Part shown: positions 7,631-16,665 of the stretch, piece by piece
Position numbering within the stretch: the first letter of the stretch is position 1
Layout: each line of letters opens with the position of its first letter
NCBI GenBank assembly: GCA_910588435.1
Contig: CAJUPL010000004.1
Span: forward strand, 1-64,000
From: an uncultured Eggerthellaceae bacterium
GTDB lineage: Bacteria; Actinomycetota; Coriobacteriia; Coriobacteriales; Eggerthellaceae
DNA length: 64,000 nt
Reading direction: 5' to 3'
Program-made: the position numbers and the translations under genes
The notes under the pieces: model-generated
The model's input: the letters and a program-made list of their open reading frames with translations, nothing else
Told to the model about the DNA's origin: nothing
Database searches by the model: none

Positions 7631-7692
7631 GCTTCGTGCCTTCTTGGCATGCTCAGGAACACCTGGACATATATGCGATCAGGAGCACTCGA

Positions 7693-9321
7693 ATGTCGAA
7701 TTCCTATGAACTTGCGCAGATCCTCAATGCGATAGCAGGAGCGTCCTCGGCGCTCACAGAGCGCAAGGAAGAGATCAACCGCTTGAACGTCTTCCCTGTG
7801 CCTGATGGTGACACGGGAACCAATATGTCTCTCACCATCAAGAGCGTGGTGGACAATCTGGCGGCTTTGGGCGCAGACCCTACAGGCCAAGATGTCTGCA
7901 GAGCCATCACCCAAGGTGCGCTCATGGGGGCGCGTGGCAATTCTGGCGTCATCACGTCCCAGATACTTCGCGGGCTTTGCGAAGGGAGCGCAGACCTTGA
8001 TGCCTTTGACACCCAAGCGGTGGCGAAAGCGTTCGTCAAGGCTGAAGAGGTCGCCTTCCATGCCGTTCGCAAGCCTGTGGAAGGGACGATCCTCACCGTG
8101 CTCCGTGACAGCGCAGCCGCTGCGAAGAAGGCGGCAGATGATGAGCTTCCCACAGAAGCGGCGTTGGAGGCCATCGTGGCAGAGGCCTATGCATCAGTTC
8201 ACAGGACGCCTGAGCTTCTCCCCGTCCTCAAGGAGAACGGCGTGGTGGATGCTGGAGGATTCGGCTTGGCCATCCTCTTCGAGGCGTTCACGGCAACGCT
8301 CACTGGCAAGTCCGCAGGCGCAGCAGAGCCCATAGCCCTCGGAGCTCTTGAGCCCAAGGTGGAGATAGAGCAGGTTGATGATTGGGAGGGCTCAGAGTAT
8401 CGCTATTGTAATGAGTTCCTAGTGGACTCAGATGAGCTTGACACTGAAGAGGCGCTGGATTTCTTGCAGACCATGGGAGACTGCGAGCTCTGCGTTGGGT
8501 CCGCGCCCAAGTTCAAGGTGCATGTGCATTCGAACACGCCTGATAAGGTGCTCAAGTACTTCCTTGACAGGGGCCAGATCTCAGAGGTGCACATCCATAA
8601 CATGGACTTGCAGTCTGAAGAGCGCGTGAAGAAGATCGCAGCTGATGAGCAGGTACAGAGAAAGCCGCTAGGATTCGTTGCCGTGGCCGCCGGGAACGGC
8701 AACGCAGAGATCCTGAAGAGCCTTGGCGTGGATGTGGTGGTCTCCGGCGGCCAGACCATGAATCCATCCACGAAGGACCTCTTGGATGCGGTTGGAAGGG
8801 TGAACGCGGATGCCGTGATCATCCTCCCGAACAACTCCAACATCATCATGGCCGCAGATAGCGCGCGCCAGCTCTCCGATGTGCCTTGTGGCGTGGTCCC
8901 AACGAAGAGCGTGCCGCAATCATTCGCGGCAATGTTCGCAGCAGATGCTGATGCAAGCCTTGAAGAGAACCTGGAAGCCATGGCGGAAGCTGCAGCTGAG
9001 GTCAAGACGGGTGAGGTCACCTGGGCCATCAAGGATTCCAAGGACTCTGAGGGCAACCCCATCAAGGATGGGGATGTCATAGGCATCGCTGATGGGTCCA
9101 TCGATGCGGTGGCGTCGGATATCCAGGATGTCACCATGGAGCTCTTGGCCAAGATGGGCGCAGAGGATTCTGACACCATGACCTTCCTGGCTGGTGAGGA
9201 CCTTGCTGAGGATGTCAAGGACGCCCTGGCTCAGAAGATAGAGGATGCCTATCCTGATCTTGAGCTTGATATGCAGGATGGCGGGCAGCCTCTGTATCCA
9301 ATAGTGTTCTCGCTTGAGTAA
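7693..9321 (+). CDS. DAK2/DhaL-domain kinase, YloV/FakA-like
   Basis: About 542 residues. The N-terminal DhaL domain holds NVFPVPDGDTGTNM (nucleotide and Mg binding Asp cluster) and GARGNSGVITSQ; this is the ADP-forming half of dihydroxyacetone-kinase-type enzymes. The rest matches the middle and C-terminal domains of FakA, which phosphorylates acyl groups held by FakB (DegV) proteins. A Glu/Asp-rich C-terminus ends the protein. ATG 7693 is chosen over an upstream ATG at 7627 because AGGAGC precedes it and family alignment begins there. No DegV/FakB gene is in the window. It overlaps the possible TTG start of recG. Confidence 0.88.
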   Translation: MSNSYELAQILNAIAGASSALTERKEEINRLNVFPVPDGDTGTNMSLTIKSVVDNLAALGADPTGQDVCRAITQGALMGARGNSGVITSQILRGLCEGSADLDAFDTQAVAKAFVKAEEVAFHAVRKPVEGTILTVLRDSAAAAKKAADDELPTEAALEAIVAEAYASVHRTPELLPVLKENGVVDAGGFGLAILFEAFTATLTGKSAGAAEPIALGALEPKVEIEQVDDWEGSEYRYCNEFLVDSDELDTEEALDFLQTMGDCELCVGSAPKFKVHVHSNTPDKVLKYFLDRGQISEVHIHNMDLQSEERVKKIAADEQVQRKPLGFVAVAAGNGNAEILKSLGVDVVVSGGQTMNPSTKDLLDAVGRVNADAVIILPNNSNIIMAADSARQLSDVPCGVVPTKSVPQSFAAMFAADADASLEENLEAMAEAAAEVKTGEVTWAIKDSKDSEGNPIKDGDVIGIADGSIDAVASDIQDVTMELLAKMGAEDSDTMTFLAGEDLAEDVKDALAQKIEDAYPDLELDMQDGGQPLYPIVFSLE

Positions 9322-9328
9322 GGCGAAG

Positions 9329-11506
9329 ATGGCAGGTGCAGCTCCTGCGAACGCGGACCGCACGCAGGCAACCCTGTACCTTGATTCACCCATCACGTCC
9401 GCCAAGGGCGTGACAGAGGCGCGTGCGAAGGCGTTGAGGAAGCTTAACATCACCACCGTCCGTGACCTGCTCACGCACTTCCCAAGGCGTTACATGGACC
9501 TGACCAACGTCTGCACTGTGGCCTCTGCTCGGATCGGAGAGGTCTGCACCATCCCTTGCGAGATATTCGAGGTGCGGACGAAGCGTCCGCGCCCCAACCT
9601 TCCTATAGTAGAGGTCACGCTGGTGGATGGCACGGACACGATGGTGGCAACGTTCTTCCATATGCCGTGGATAGCCAAGAAGCTGAGGCGCGGCATGAGG
9701 CTTGCGGTATCTGGCAAGCTTGCCTTTGACTTCGGCTTCAAGCGTATGACCAATCCCCTCTATGAGGAGATCTCAGGGGCTGAGGTGGAAGGCCGGATCA
9801 TAGCCATCCATCCAGCAACCGAGATGCTGCAAGCTGGGCACATAAGGCGCATCATAGGAGATGCGCTAGATGCAGCATCTGGCATGCACGATCCCATCCC
9901 TCCGCGTCTTCTGGCATCGCGCGGGCTCATATCCCGCGGTGCGGCATTCCGCGCCATGCATGAGCCTCGCAGCATGGATGAGGTGCAAGTGGCGCGCACG
10001 CGCCTCGTATACGACGAGCTGCTGCTCCTGCAGCTCTATCTGATGCAGCTTGGCAGCAGAGAGGTGGAGGGAGCAACGCCGAAGGCTCATGAGACAGAAG
10101 GCTCTATCATAGACGCCCTTCGCCATGCCATGCCATTCACCCTGACAGAGGACCAAGAGCATGCCATATCAGAGCTGTTCGATCAGATGCGTGAGCCTCA
10201 CGTGGCAGATCACATGGTGCTGGGGGATGTGGGCAGCGGCAAGACCGTCGTCAGCGCATTCGGCGTGGCAGCCGCAAAGCAGACTGGCACGCAAGCAGCC
10301 ATCATGGCTCCAACGGAGATCCTGGCTCAGCAGCACATGAAGACGCTAGGTCCCCTGTTCGCGAAAGCTGGGATCAGCGCGGCGCTGCTCACGGGTTCCA
10401 CGCCGCATGAGGAGCGCATGCAGATCTTGAGGGATCTGGGAAGCGGTGCGCTGGACGTCATCATCGGCACGCATGCGCTCATAGAGGATGACGTTGCATT
10501 CAAGGAGCTCACCTTCGTCACCATCGATGAGCAGCAGCGCTTCGGCGTTGGTCAGCGCGCGGCGCTCCTAGACAAGGGTGTGGCTCCTGACGCGCTCTAC
10601 ATGACGGCAACGCCAATACCAAGGTCTTTGGCGCTAACGCTCTTCGGAAACCTCACGCATTCCTATATGCGGCAAAAGCCGAACGCTGGAGCATCCCGCA
10701 TGACACGCGCTTACAGCCGTGAGCAGAAGGGGAGCGCCTATGATGCCGCAAGGGCTGCCGTCATGCGGGGTGAGCAGGTGTATGTGGTATGCCCGTTGAT
10801 AGGGAGCGCTAAGGCGGATGCGAAGCGAAGCCCCGGAGATGAGGACGAGCCCTACTACCCCGATGTCATGATCGAGGATGACTCAGACCTCACAGCCGAG
10901 GGCGGCGCGTCGGCGGTCAAGGAGGCGAAGCGCCTGTCAACGACGGTGTTCGCGGACGCGAACGTGGGACTCCTTCATGGAGGGATGCGCCCTGAGGAGA
11001 AGCAGCGCATCATGGAGGGCTTCGCATCAGGTGAGGTGCAGGTGCTCGTCACCACCACCGTGATAGAGGTTGGTGTGGATGTCCCGAATGCCACGGTGAT
11101 GATCGTGGAGGACGCTGATAGGTTCGGGCTCTCGCAGCTTCATCAGCTGAGGGGACGCGTTGGTAGAGGAGAGAAGGATGCTAACGTGTACCTGATCTCA
11201 TCTTCAAAGCAGCCGGCCGCCATGCAGCGCTTATCAGCCCTTGAGCAGAGCGATGACGGGTTCCAGATAGCAGCGTATGACCTCTCATTGAGGCGCGAAG
11301 GTGACATCCTTGGAAACAAGCAGTCCGGAGCAGGTTCGCTCAAGCTGGTGAACATAGTGAAGGATGCAGAGCTGATAGACGCGGCGCATGCGGATGCGCG
11401 CGCGTTGCTGGCCGATGATCCTTCTCTCAGCTCAGCTGAGGTGTCTGCGTTGGCTCGTGAGGTGAGGATGACTTTCATGGACGAGAGGCAGGTCAGCGGA
11501 GGATGA
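9329..11506 (+). CDS. recG: ATP-dependent DNA helicase RecG
   Basis: RecG remodels stalled replication forks and Holliday junctions. The protein has about 725 residues. The N-terminal wedge/OB domain occupies roughly 30-250. The helicase core carries GDVGSGKT (Walker A, near 295), an IDEQQ box with QQRFGVGQR, TATPIPR (motif III), VVCPLI, and the C-terminal GRVGRG motif VI, then the TRG-type tail. An in-frame TTG at 9314 inside the previous gene is another possible start; ATG 9329 has a weak AAGG site. Its stop overlaps the rsmD start by ATGA, so the two are translationally coupled. Confidence 0.95.
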   Translation: MAGAAPANADRTQATLYLDSPITSAKGVTEARAKALRKLNITTVRDLLTHFPRRYMDLTNVCTVASARIGEVCTIPCEIFEVRTKRPRPNLPIVEVTLVDGTDTMVATFFHMPWIAKKLRRGMRLAVSGKLAFDFGFKRMTNPLYEEISGAEVEGRIIAIHPATEMLQAGHIRRIIGDALDAASGMHDPIPPRLLASRGLISRGAAFRAMHEPRSMDEVQVARTRLVYDELLLLQLYLMQLGSREVEGATPKAHETEGSIIDALRHAMPFTLTEDQEHAISELFDQMREPHVADHMVLGDVGSGKTVVSAFGVAAAKQTGTQAAIMAPTEILAQQHMKTLGPLFAKAGISAALLTGSTPHEERMQILRDLGSGALDVIIGTHALIEDDVAFKELTFVTIDEQQRFGVGQRAALLDKGVAPDALYMTATPIPRSLALTLFGNLTHSYMRQKPNAGASRMTRAYSREQKGSAYDAARAAVMRGEQVYVVCPLIGSAKADAKRSPGDEDEPYYPDVMIEDDSDLTAEGGASAVKEAKRLSTTVFADANVGLLHGGMRPEEKQRIMEGFASGEVQVLVTTTVIEVGVDVPNATVMIVEDADRFGLSQLHQLRGRVGRGEKDANVYLISSSKQPAAMQRLSALEQSDDGFQIAAYDLSLRREGDILGNKQSGAGSLKLVNIVKDAELIDAAHADARALLADDPSLSSAEVSALAREVRMTFMDERQVSGG

Positions 11507-12084
11507 CGGGACGCGTCAGGATAGTGGGCGGAGAGCTTGGCGGGCGTCTGATAGGCTGCCCGAAGGAGATGACTCGCCCAACTGCGGACAGGGTGAGAGA
11601 GGCTCTTGCAAGCGCAATCGTGAGCCGAGCGGAGGGCCTGGATCGTGTGCACGTGTGCGATGCGTTCGCAGGCTCAGGTGCCTTGGGGCTTGAGATGCTC
11701 TCAAGAGGCGCCGAATGCGTGCAGCTCTATGATTCATCCGCTGAGGCAGTGAGCGTGATGCGTGAGAGCATCGCATCCCTGGGCGTTCAGGGATGCGTCA
11801 GGGTGGATAAGCGGGACGTGTTGAAGGCTGGCATCGCTGGGCCTTTCGCGCCGTATGGCATCCTGCTCTTGGATCCGCCCTATGCTATCCCGGCAGATGA
11901 CGTGGCAGATCTTGTGGCCAGAGCAGCAAGCGATGGGCTCCTGGCTCCGGGGTGCATCGTGGTATACGAGCATGAGAGCGCATCCCCTGATCTGCCTCAG
12001 ATGCCTGGCATGATAAGGCTGTCTGACAAGCGGTATGGGAAGGCGTCTTTGGGGCTTTGGAAGCTTGATGGGAATGACTCATGA
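11503..12084 (+). CDS. rsmD: 16S rRNA (guanine966-N2)-methyltransferase RsmD
   Basis: This SAM-dependent methyltransferase modifies G966 of 16S rRNA. It has 193 residues, the family size. The N-terminal RIVGGELGGR and RPTADRVREAL segments are signature RsmD sequence, DAFAGSGALGLE is the SAM-binding motif I, and LLDPPY (around 125) is the catalytic motif IV. The start overlaps the recG stop (ATGA) and has a GGAGG site. In many bacteria coaD follows directly; here the next gene is a SepIVA-like protein with its own promoter. Confidence 0.95.
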   Translation: MTGRVRIVGGELGGRLIGCPKEMTRPTADRVREALASAIVSRAEGLDRVHVCDAFAGSGALGLEMLSRGAECVQLYDSSAEAVSVMRESIASLGVQGCVRVDKRDVLKAGIAGPFAPYGILLLDPPYAIPADDVADLVARAASDGLLAPGCIVVYEHESASPDLPQMPGMIRLSDKRYGKASLGLWKLDGNDS

Positions 12085-12110
12085 CAGCTTCGCGCTTCAA
12101 ATGGTAGAAT
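12081..12110 (+). promoter_or_regulatory. Promoter before the SepIVA-like gene
   Basis: ATGACA at 12081-12086 and TAGAAT at 12105-12110 are 18 bases apart. The resulting leader of about 95 bases contains a perfect hairpin (12175-12196) just before the ribosome site. Confidence 0.5.
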
Positions 12111-12174
12111 CATGTATTCGTCTGCCGATGACCGCTCTTCGCGGCATGGCAGGAACGCTGAACTGAAAGATTCG

Positions 12175-12196
12175 GCCGCCTTGGAAAGAAGGCGGC
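12175..12196 (+). other. Leader hairpin before the SepIVA-like gene
   Basis: GCCGCCTT, loop ggaaag, AAGGCGGC forms a perfect 8-bp stem. It ends four bases before the GGGAAGGA ribosome site and has no T-run, so control of translation is more likely than termination. Confidence 0.45.
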
Positions 12197-12213
12197 ATTT
12201 GGGAAGGACTGAC

Positions 12214-12684
12214 ATGGACGAAACAGGAGTATTGGGGCTTCTGGAAGAGCTCTCCATACTGTTGGAGGACTCCAAGACCGTCTTCGGCAAGAGCAACATG
12301 AGGCAAGTGGACATCTCTGCCGCCTTTGAGATCATGGATGAAATCCGAGACATCTTCCCAGCTGAGTTCTCCCAAGCGCGACAGATCGTCCGTGAGCGCC
12401 AGGCTCTTCTTGAGGACGCAGAGGATGAGGCCAACCGCCTGATCGAGGATGCCCGCTCTCAGGCTATGACCATCGCCTCTGAGCAGGAGATAGTTCGCAT
12501 ATCCCAGCAGCAAGCTGAGACAATCATGGCGGATGCCCGTGAGCTTGAGCGTGAGACGCGCGCAGGCGCTGAGGATTACGCCTACGAGGTATTCAGCCAC
12601 GTTGAGCAGAGCCTTGACAACGTGCTCTCTCAGGTGCGTCGCGTTCGCGATCGCCTGAACTCCAATTCCATGAACGGAAGATAA
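12214..12684 (+). CDS. SepIVA/DivIVA-like coiled-coil protein
   Basis: About 156 residues starting MDETGVLG, with GGGAAGGA in front; an in-frame ATG at 12112 would overlap the promoter and is rejected. After a short N-terminal segment, residues 50-140 are an alanine- and glutamate-rich coiled coil (ERQALLEDAEDEANRLIEDA and similar) of the type often mis-annotated as ATP synthase subunit b. In Mycobacterium the septation protein SepIVA (Rv2927c) sits just upstream of a DUF177 gene, the order seen here. A role in cell division or polar growth is therefore inferred from context and composition. Confidence 0.75.
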   Translation: MDETGVLGLLEELSILLEDSKTVFGKSNMRQVDISAAFEIMDEIRDIFPAEFSQARQIVRERQALLEDAEDEANRLIEDARSQAMTIASEQEIVRISQQQAETIMADARELERETRAGAEDYAYEVFSHVEQSLDNVLSQVRRVRDRLNSNSMNGR

Positions 12685-12696
12685 GCCGCTGCTGTC

Positions 12697-13224
12697 ATGG
12701 AGCCGGTTCGGATCCATATACCCAAAGAGCTCTTCGAGCCTGCAGAGACTGAGAGCTTTGCGGGTGAGGCTCCTTTAGGCACCCTGGACCTGGGGAATGA
12801 TGAGTATTCCTTCTCTGAGCCCTGCAAGTGGGAGGTCCAGGTCACGAATACCGGCGGCGCGCTCCTTGTGCAGGGAAGCGCGAAGGTATCAGGCACCACG
12901 AGCTGCATTCGCTGCTTGGAGGATGCGAAGGTTGAGCTTGATGGCGCCATAGAAGGATACTTCGTCATCACTCCAGAAGGGGAGGACCCAGACCTTGAGG
13001 GCGATGAGTTCGAAGAGCTCCCTGCCAACCATGTGATGGATCTCACACCTTTGATCTTGCAAGGGCTCCTCTTGGCAGCTCCGCGCCAGCCCCTTTGCAA
13101 GGAAGACTGCTTGGGGCTTTGTCCCAAGTGCGGTCAAGACCTGAACATCGGCGAATGCGCCTGCTCGTCTGATGATGTCGATCCAATGAATCCCTTCGCC
13201 GTCCTGAAGGACCTCGATCTGTAA
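12697..13224 (+). CDS. YceD family (DUF177) metal-binding protein
   Basis: The 175-residue protein is recognisable from CIRCLEDAK near the middle and the C-terminal PLCKEDCLGLCPKCGQDLN block, with cysteines placed for a metal site, followed by DPMNPFAVLKDL. YceD proteins are linked to 23S rRNA metabolism (maize DCL1, E. coli YceD). The gene usually lies directly before rpmF (L32). Here no rpmF follows: the next gene is the trigger factor after 100 non-coding bases. It starts 12 bases after the SepIVA-like gene and is probably co-transcribed with it. Confidence 0.9.
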   Translation: MEPVRIHIPKELFEPAETESFAGEAPLGTLDLGNDEYSFSEPCKWEVQVTNTGGALLVQGSAKVSGTTSCIRCLEDAKVELDGAIEGYFVITPEGEDPDLEGDEFEELPANHVMDLTPLILQGLLLAAPRQPLCKEDCLGLCPKCGQDLNIGECACSSDDVDPMNPFAVLKDLDL

Positions 13225-13272
13225 CCTCTGCGTCACCTGCTCGCGTCGCATCCCTTCATGCTTTGCGTTTGA

Positions 13273-13281
13273 TGCTAGAAT
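13273..13281 (+). promoter_or_regulatory. Extended -10 promoter of the trigger factor gene
   Basis: TGCTAGAAT reads as an extended -10 (TGn plus TAGAAT). A GGAGAAC ribosome site lies before the ATG at 13327. No convincing -35 is seen. Confidence 0.5.
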
Positions 13282-13326
13282 GCTCCGCTAAAGAATGAAG
13301 AGATCCGGACAGGAGAACCTACTCAT

Positions 13327-14664
13327 ATGAAGGTCAAGCAGATCAAGAAGGACGGCAACAAGGTCACCTTGGAAGCCGTTGCAACCCCCCAAGAAGCAAC
13401 CAACATGCTGCACTCCGCGAAGGTGGCATTCGCGCAGTCAATGGGGCTGAAGCCGCCAACGCAGAATGCCTCTATAGACCAGGTTGCAGAAGAGCAGATG
13501 GGCATCAAGAACCTTGACTCCATCGTGGAGCCGCAGGCCATAGAGGCATTCGGACCCATGGCTGTGGACAAGAAGGGCTTGATCCCAGCATATCCGCCCA
13601 AAGCCAAGGGCAAAGGCCCGCTGCAGGCTGGCAAGGAGTTCCGCTTCGAGGTTGAGGTGGACCTGAAGCCTGAGTATGAGCTCACGTCCTATGATCCGGT
13701 CACCATAAAGGTGCAGCCGTTCTCATTCGATGACTCGCTGGTGGACGCTCAGATCAAGGACATGGCTGAGCGCTACACGGCCTTCGTGGACGATGAGGAC
13801 GCTCCAGCTGACAGGGTGGTGAAAGAAGGGGATCACATCAAGATCGCTCTTGAGGCCAAAGAGGACGGCAAGGAGCTCAAGGGGCTCTCAACGAAGAGCC
13901 GCACCTACACCGCGGGCAAGGGCTTCATGCCCGAGGGCTTCGAGCGTGAGATCTTGGGGATGAAGGCAGGCCAGACGAAGGAGTTCACCTTCGATGGCCC
14001 TGACTTCGACGAGAACATGAATGAGCGCACCCAGCACATAGATGCGAAGGTGACCATCCTGGGCTTCCAGAAGGAAGAGGCTCCAACCATAGACGACGCT
14101 TGGGTGAAGCAGAACATGCCCATGTACAAGGGAATAGATGACCTGCGCTTTGACATGGCGCGCGGCATAGAGCGCCAGGCGCGTGAGCAGTATGACGCAT
14201 ACGTCCGCCAGATGGCAGCCGCTGAGCTTGCGAACAGGTTCGAGGGCAAGATCGCAGATGAGGTCTATGAGGCCATGCGCGACCAGATGGTCACCAGCAT
14301 CCGCATGGATCTGCAGCAGCAGGGCATGAGCTGGGAGCAGTTCATGGAGCAGAATGGCGGAGAGCAGCAGTTCGGCATGATGCTCATGCTGCAGGTTCGC
14401 CAGATGCTGACCCAGGGCTATGCCCTGGATGCTTGGTTCAGGCACAAGGGCCTCACCATCTCGGATGAGGATATCATCGCTGCATGCCGTGGCATCAATC
14501 CTCAGATGAATCCAGCTCAGATGCGCAAGCAGGCTGAGAGCTCAGGACAGGGCTTCGCGCTGCGTGAGTCTGCTGAGCGCTTGAAGGCCAACAATGACCT
14601 CGTTGAGAGCGCTACCATAGAGCTCATCGATGCGCAGAGCGCACCTGATGCCCCAAGCAACTAA
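13327..14664 (+). CDS. tig: Trigger factor-like chaperone with a degenerate ribosome-docking motif
   Basis: The 445-residue protein has the three-part trigger factor layout: N-terminal domain (1-130), a FKBP-type peptidyl-prolyl isomerase domain (about 140-240, with GDHIKIALEAK and EILGMKAGQTKEF) and a helical C-terminal chaperone domain rich in Met and Gln. In well-studied trigger factors the N-domain loop reads GFRxGxxP and binds L23. Here the matching place reads MGLKPPTQ, so the basic docking signature is lost or strongly altered. The gene has its own promoter and an ATG with a good site. The family call is firm in the C-terminal parts and weaker at the N-terminus. Confidence 0.85.
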   Translation: MKVKQIKKDGNKVTLEAVATPQEATNMLHSAKVAFAQSMGLKPPTQNASIDQVAEEQMGIKNLDSIVEPQAIEAFGPMAVDKKGLIPAYPPKAKGKGPLQAGKEFRFEVEVDLKPEYELTSYDPVTIKVQPFSFDDSLVDAQIKDMAERYTAFVDDEDAPADRVVKEGDHIKIALEAKEDGKELKGLSTKSRTYTAGKGFMPEGFEREILGMKAGQTKEFTFDGPDFDENMNERTQHIDAKVTILGFQKEEAPTIDDAWVKQNMPMYKGIDDLRFDMARGIERQAREQYDAYVRQMAAAELANRFEGKIADEVYEAMRDQMVTSIRMDLQQQGMSWEQFMEQNGGEQQFGMMLMLQVRQMLTQGYALDAWFRHKGLTISDEDIIAACRGINPQMNPAQMRKQAESSGQGFALRESAERLKANNDLVESATIELIDAQSAPDAPSN

Positions 14665-16471
14665 CCCTTCAGCTGATAGTGGCGCATTCCTTCCCATCAA
14701 CCGCCAGGAGATGACTGAGCGAGGATGGGATGCGCCTGACTTCGTCTACGTTTGCGGAGATGCATACGTAGACCATCCATCATTCGGGCATGCCATCATC
14801 GGACGGATGCTTGAGCGTGCGGGATACAAGGTCTGCATGATCTGTCAGCCTGATGTTGAGGACGCCTCATCCGTGACCGAGTTCGGACATCCACGCCTTG
14901 GATTCCTGGTGTCTGCTGGGAACATGGATTCCATGGTGAACCACTACACGGTGGCGAAGAAGAGGCGGAAGAAGGACGCGTATTCTCCTGGTGGCATAGC
15001 TGGCGCGCGTCCTGATAGGGCCACCATCGAATACTGCAAGCTGATAAGGAAGTCCTATCCTGATGCCGCCATCATCATAGGCGGGATAGAGGCCTCTCTT
15101 CGCAGATTCGCTCATTATGACTACTGGTCTGATTCCGTCATGCGCTCCATCCTCTTGGATTCCGGCGCTGACCTCATCTCATACGGGATGGGGGAGCGCT
15201 CCATCATGGAGATAGCAGACGCGCTTGACGCGGGGCTTTCCATCCATGACCTCACATTCATAGACGGCACATCGTATGCAACGGACTCCCTTGAGCATGT
15301 GGTGGACTATGAGATGCTGCCCTCATGGGATGAGATCCAGGGAGAAGGCGGCAAGCGCGCATTCGGGGAGAGCTTCGCCATCCAATACCGCAACTCTGAT
15401 CCAGTGAGCGCGAAGAGGCTGGTGGAACCCTATCCGGATGGCGTTTATGTGGTGCAGAACGCTCCCCAGCCTCCTCTCACAACATCTGAGATGGATGCTG
15501 TCTACAGGTTGCCGTTCACGCGCACATCCCATCCATCCTATGATGAGGCAGGCGGAGTGCCGGCGCTGAAGGAGGTGGAGTTCTCCATCGCCTCAAGCAG
15601 AGGATGCTTCGGAGAGTGCTCCTTCTGCGCGCTGACGTTCCATCAGGGCAGGCACGTGAGCTCTCGCAGCAAGGACTCCATCATGGAAGAGGCGAAGCTG
15701 CTCACAGAAAGGCCCGGATTCAAGGGGTACATACATGATGTGGGAGGCCCTACCGCCAACTTCAGGAAGAACCCTTGCAAGAAGATGGAAAGGAAGGGTG
15801 CTTGCACCGACAGGCGCTGCCTTGGATATGAGCATTGTGCAGCGCTCAGCGCTGATCACTCTGAATACGTGGAAATCCTCCGCACCCTTCGCGAACTGCC
15901 AGAGGTGAAGAGGGTCTTCGTGCGAAGCGGCATCAGATATGACTACGCCATGCTGGATGAGGACCCGACATTCCTTGAGGAGCTTGTGGCTCATCATGTG
16001 TCCGGACAGCTCAAGGTGGCGCCAGAGCACATCTCAGATGACGTGCTGAAGGTGATGGGCAAGCCTTCGCGCAAGGTGTATGAGGCATTCACGTCGCGCT
16101 TCAAGGAGCTTTCGCGCAAAGCTGGCAAGAAGCAGTACCTGGTGCCGTATCTCATGTCATCGCATCCTGGCTCTACTTTGAAGGATGCCGTCAAGCTGGC
16201 CGAGTTCGTGCGCGACATGGGCTACAACCCAGAGCAGGTGCAAGACTTCTACCCAACGCCTGGCACGTTGTCCACGGCCATGTATTACACAGGACACCAC
16301 CCATTGACGGGCAAGCGCGTGCATATCCCGAAGTCTCCGCACGAGAAGGCGATGCAGCGCGCCCTCATCCAGTACAGGGATCCCAAGAATGCACGTCTTG
16401 TGAAGGAAGCCCTCAAACGCGCTGGCAGGACGGATCTCATCGGGCGCGGGCCCAAGTGCTTGGTCAAATGA
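14648..16471 (+). CDS. YgiQ family radical SAM protein
   Basis: About 607 residues. Near the start, FLPINRQEM and CGDAYVDHPSFG match the YgiQ N-terminal domain. The radical SAM cluster is at SRGCFGECSFCAL (CxxxCxxC, mid-protein), followed by PGGIAGARPDR- and HVSGQLKVAPEH-type segments of the family. The family's reaction is unknown; its members appear to be Fe-S enzymes acting on a nucleic acid or a cofactor. The gene overlaps the end of tig. ATG 14648 is preferred, with ATG 14630 as an alternative. The ribosomal operon follows after a leader of about 195 bases. Confidence 0.9.
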   Translation: MPQATNPSADSGAFLPINRQEMTERGWDAPDFVYVCGDAYVDHPSFGHAIIGRMLERAGYKVCMICQPDVEDASSVTEFGHPRLGFLVSAGNMDSMVNHYTVAKKRRKKDAYSPGGIAGARPDRATIEYCKLIRKSYPDAAIIIGGIEASLRRFAHYDYWSDSVMRSILLDSGADLISYGMGERSIMEIADALDAGLSIHDLTFIDGTSYATDSLEHVVDYEMLPSWDEIQGEGGKRAFGESFAIQYRNSDPVSAKRLVEPYPDGVYVVQNAPQPPLTTSEMDAVYRLPFTRTSHPSYDEAGGVPALKEVEFSIASSRGCFGECSFCALTFHQGRHVSSRSKDSIMEEAKLLTERPGFKGYIHDVGGPTANFRKNPCKKMERKGACTDRRCLGYEHCAALSADHSEYVEILRTLRELPEVKRVFVRSGIRYDYAMLDEDPTFLEELVAHHVSGQLKVAPEHISDDVLKVMGKPSRKVYEAFTSRFKELSRKAGKKQYLVPYLMSSHPGSTLKDAVKLAEFVRDMGYNPEQVQDFYPTPGTLSTAMYYTGHHPLTGKRVHIPKSPHEKAMQRALIQYRDPKNARLVKEALKRAGRTDLIGRGPKCLVK

Positions 16472-16665
16472 CCCCTCATCTGTGGTAAACTTCTCGCTTG
16501 CGTCTCGGAGTCTATGGACACACCCGGACGCGTGGTAAGGCGGAGTCGCAGATGAGAGCCTCCATCGCATCTGTTGGGCGATCGTCTTCCCACAGCATGT
16601 AAGACTGGCTTTTGGAGTGCGGAGAGGCGCGCCATCAAAGGCCAATTAGCAAGGAAGGCAAGTGC
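16472..16665 (+). promoter_or_regulatory. Leader and putative promoter of the ribosomal operon
   Basis: A TAAACT -10-like hexamer lies at 16486-16491, then about 170 bases of untranslated leader. The leader contains inverted repeats: CAGATG...CATCTG near 16553-16577 and GTCTT...AAGAC near 16583-16606. Such leaders in front of ribosomal operons often bind a ribosomal protein for feedback. Here the leader stands before rplB although rpsJ, rplC, rplD and rplW normally come first. Confidence 0.45.
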
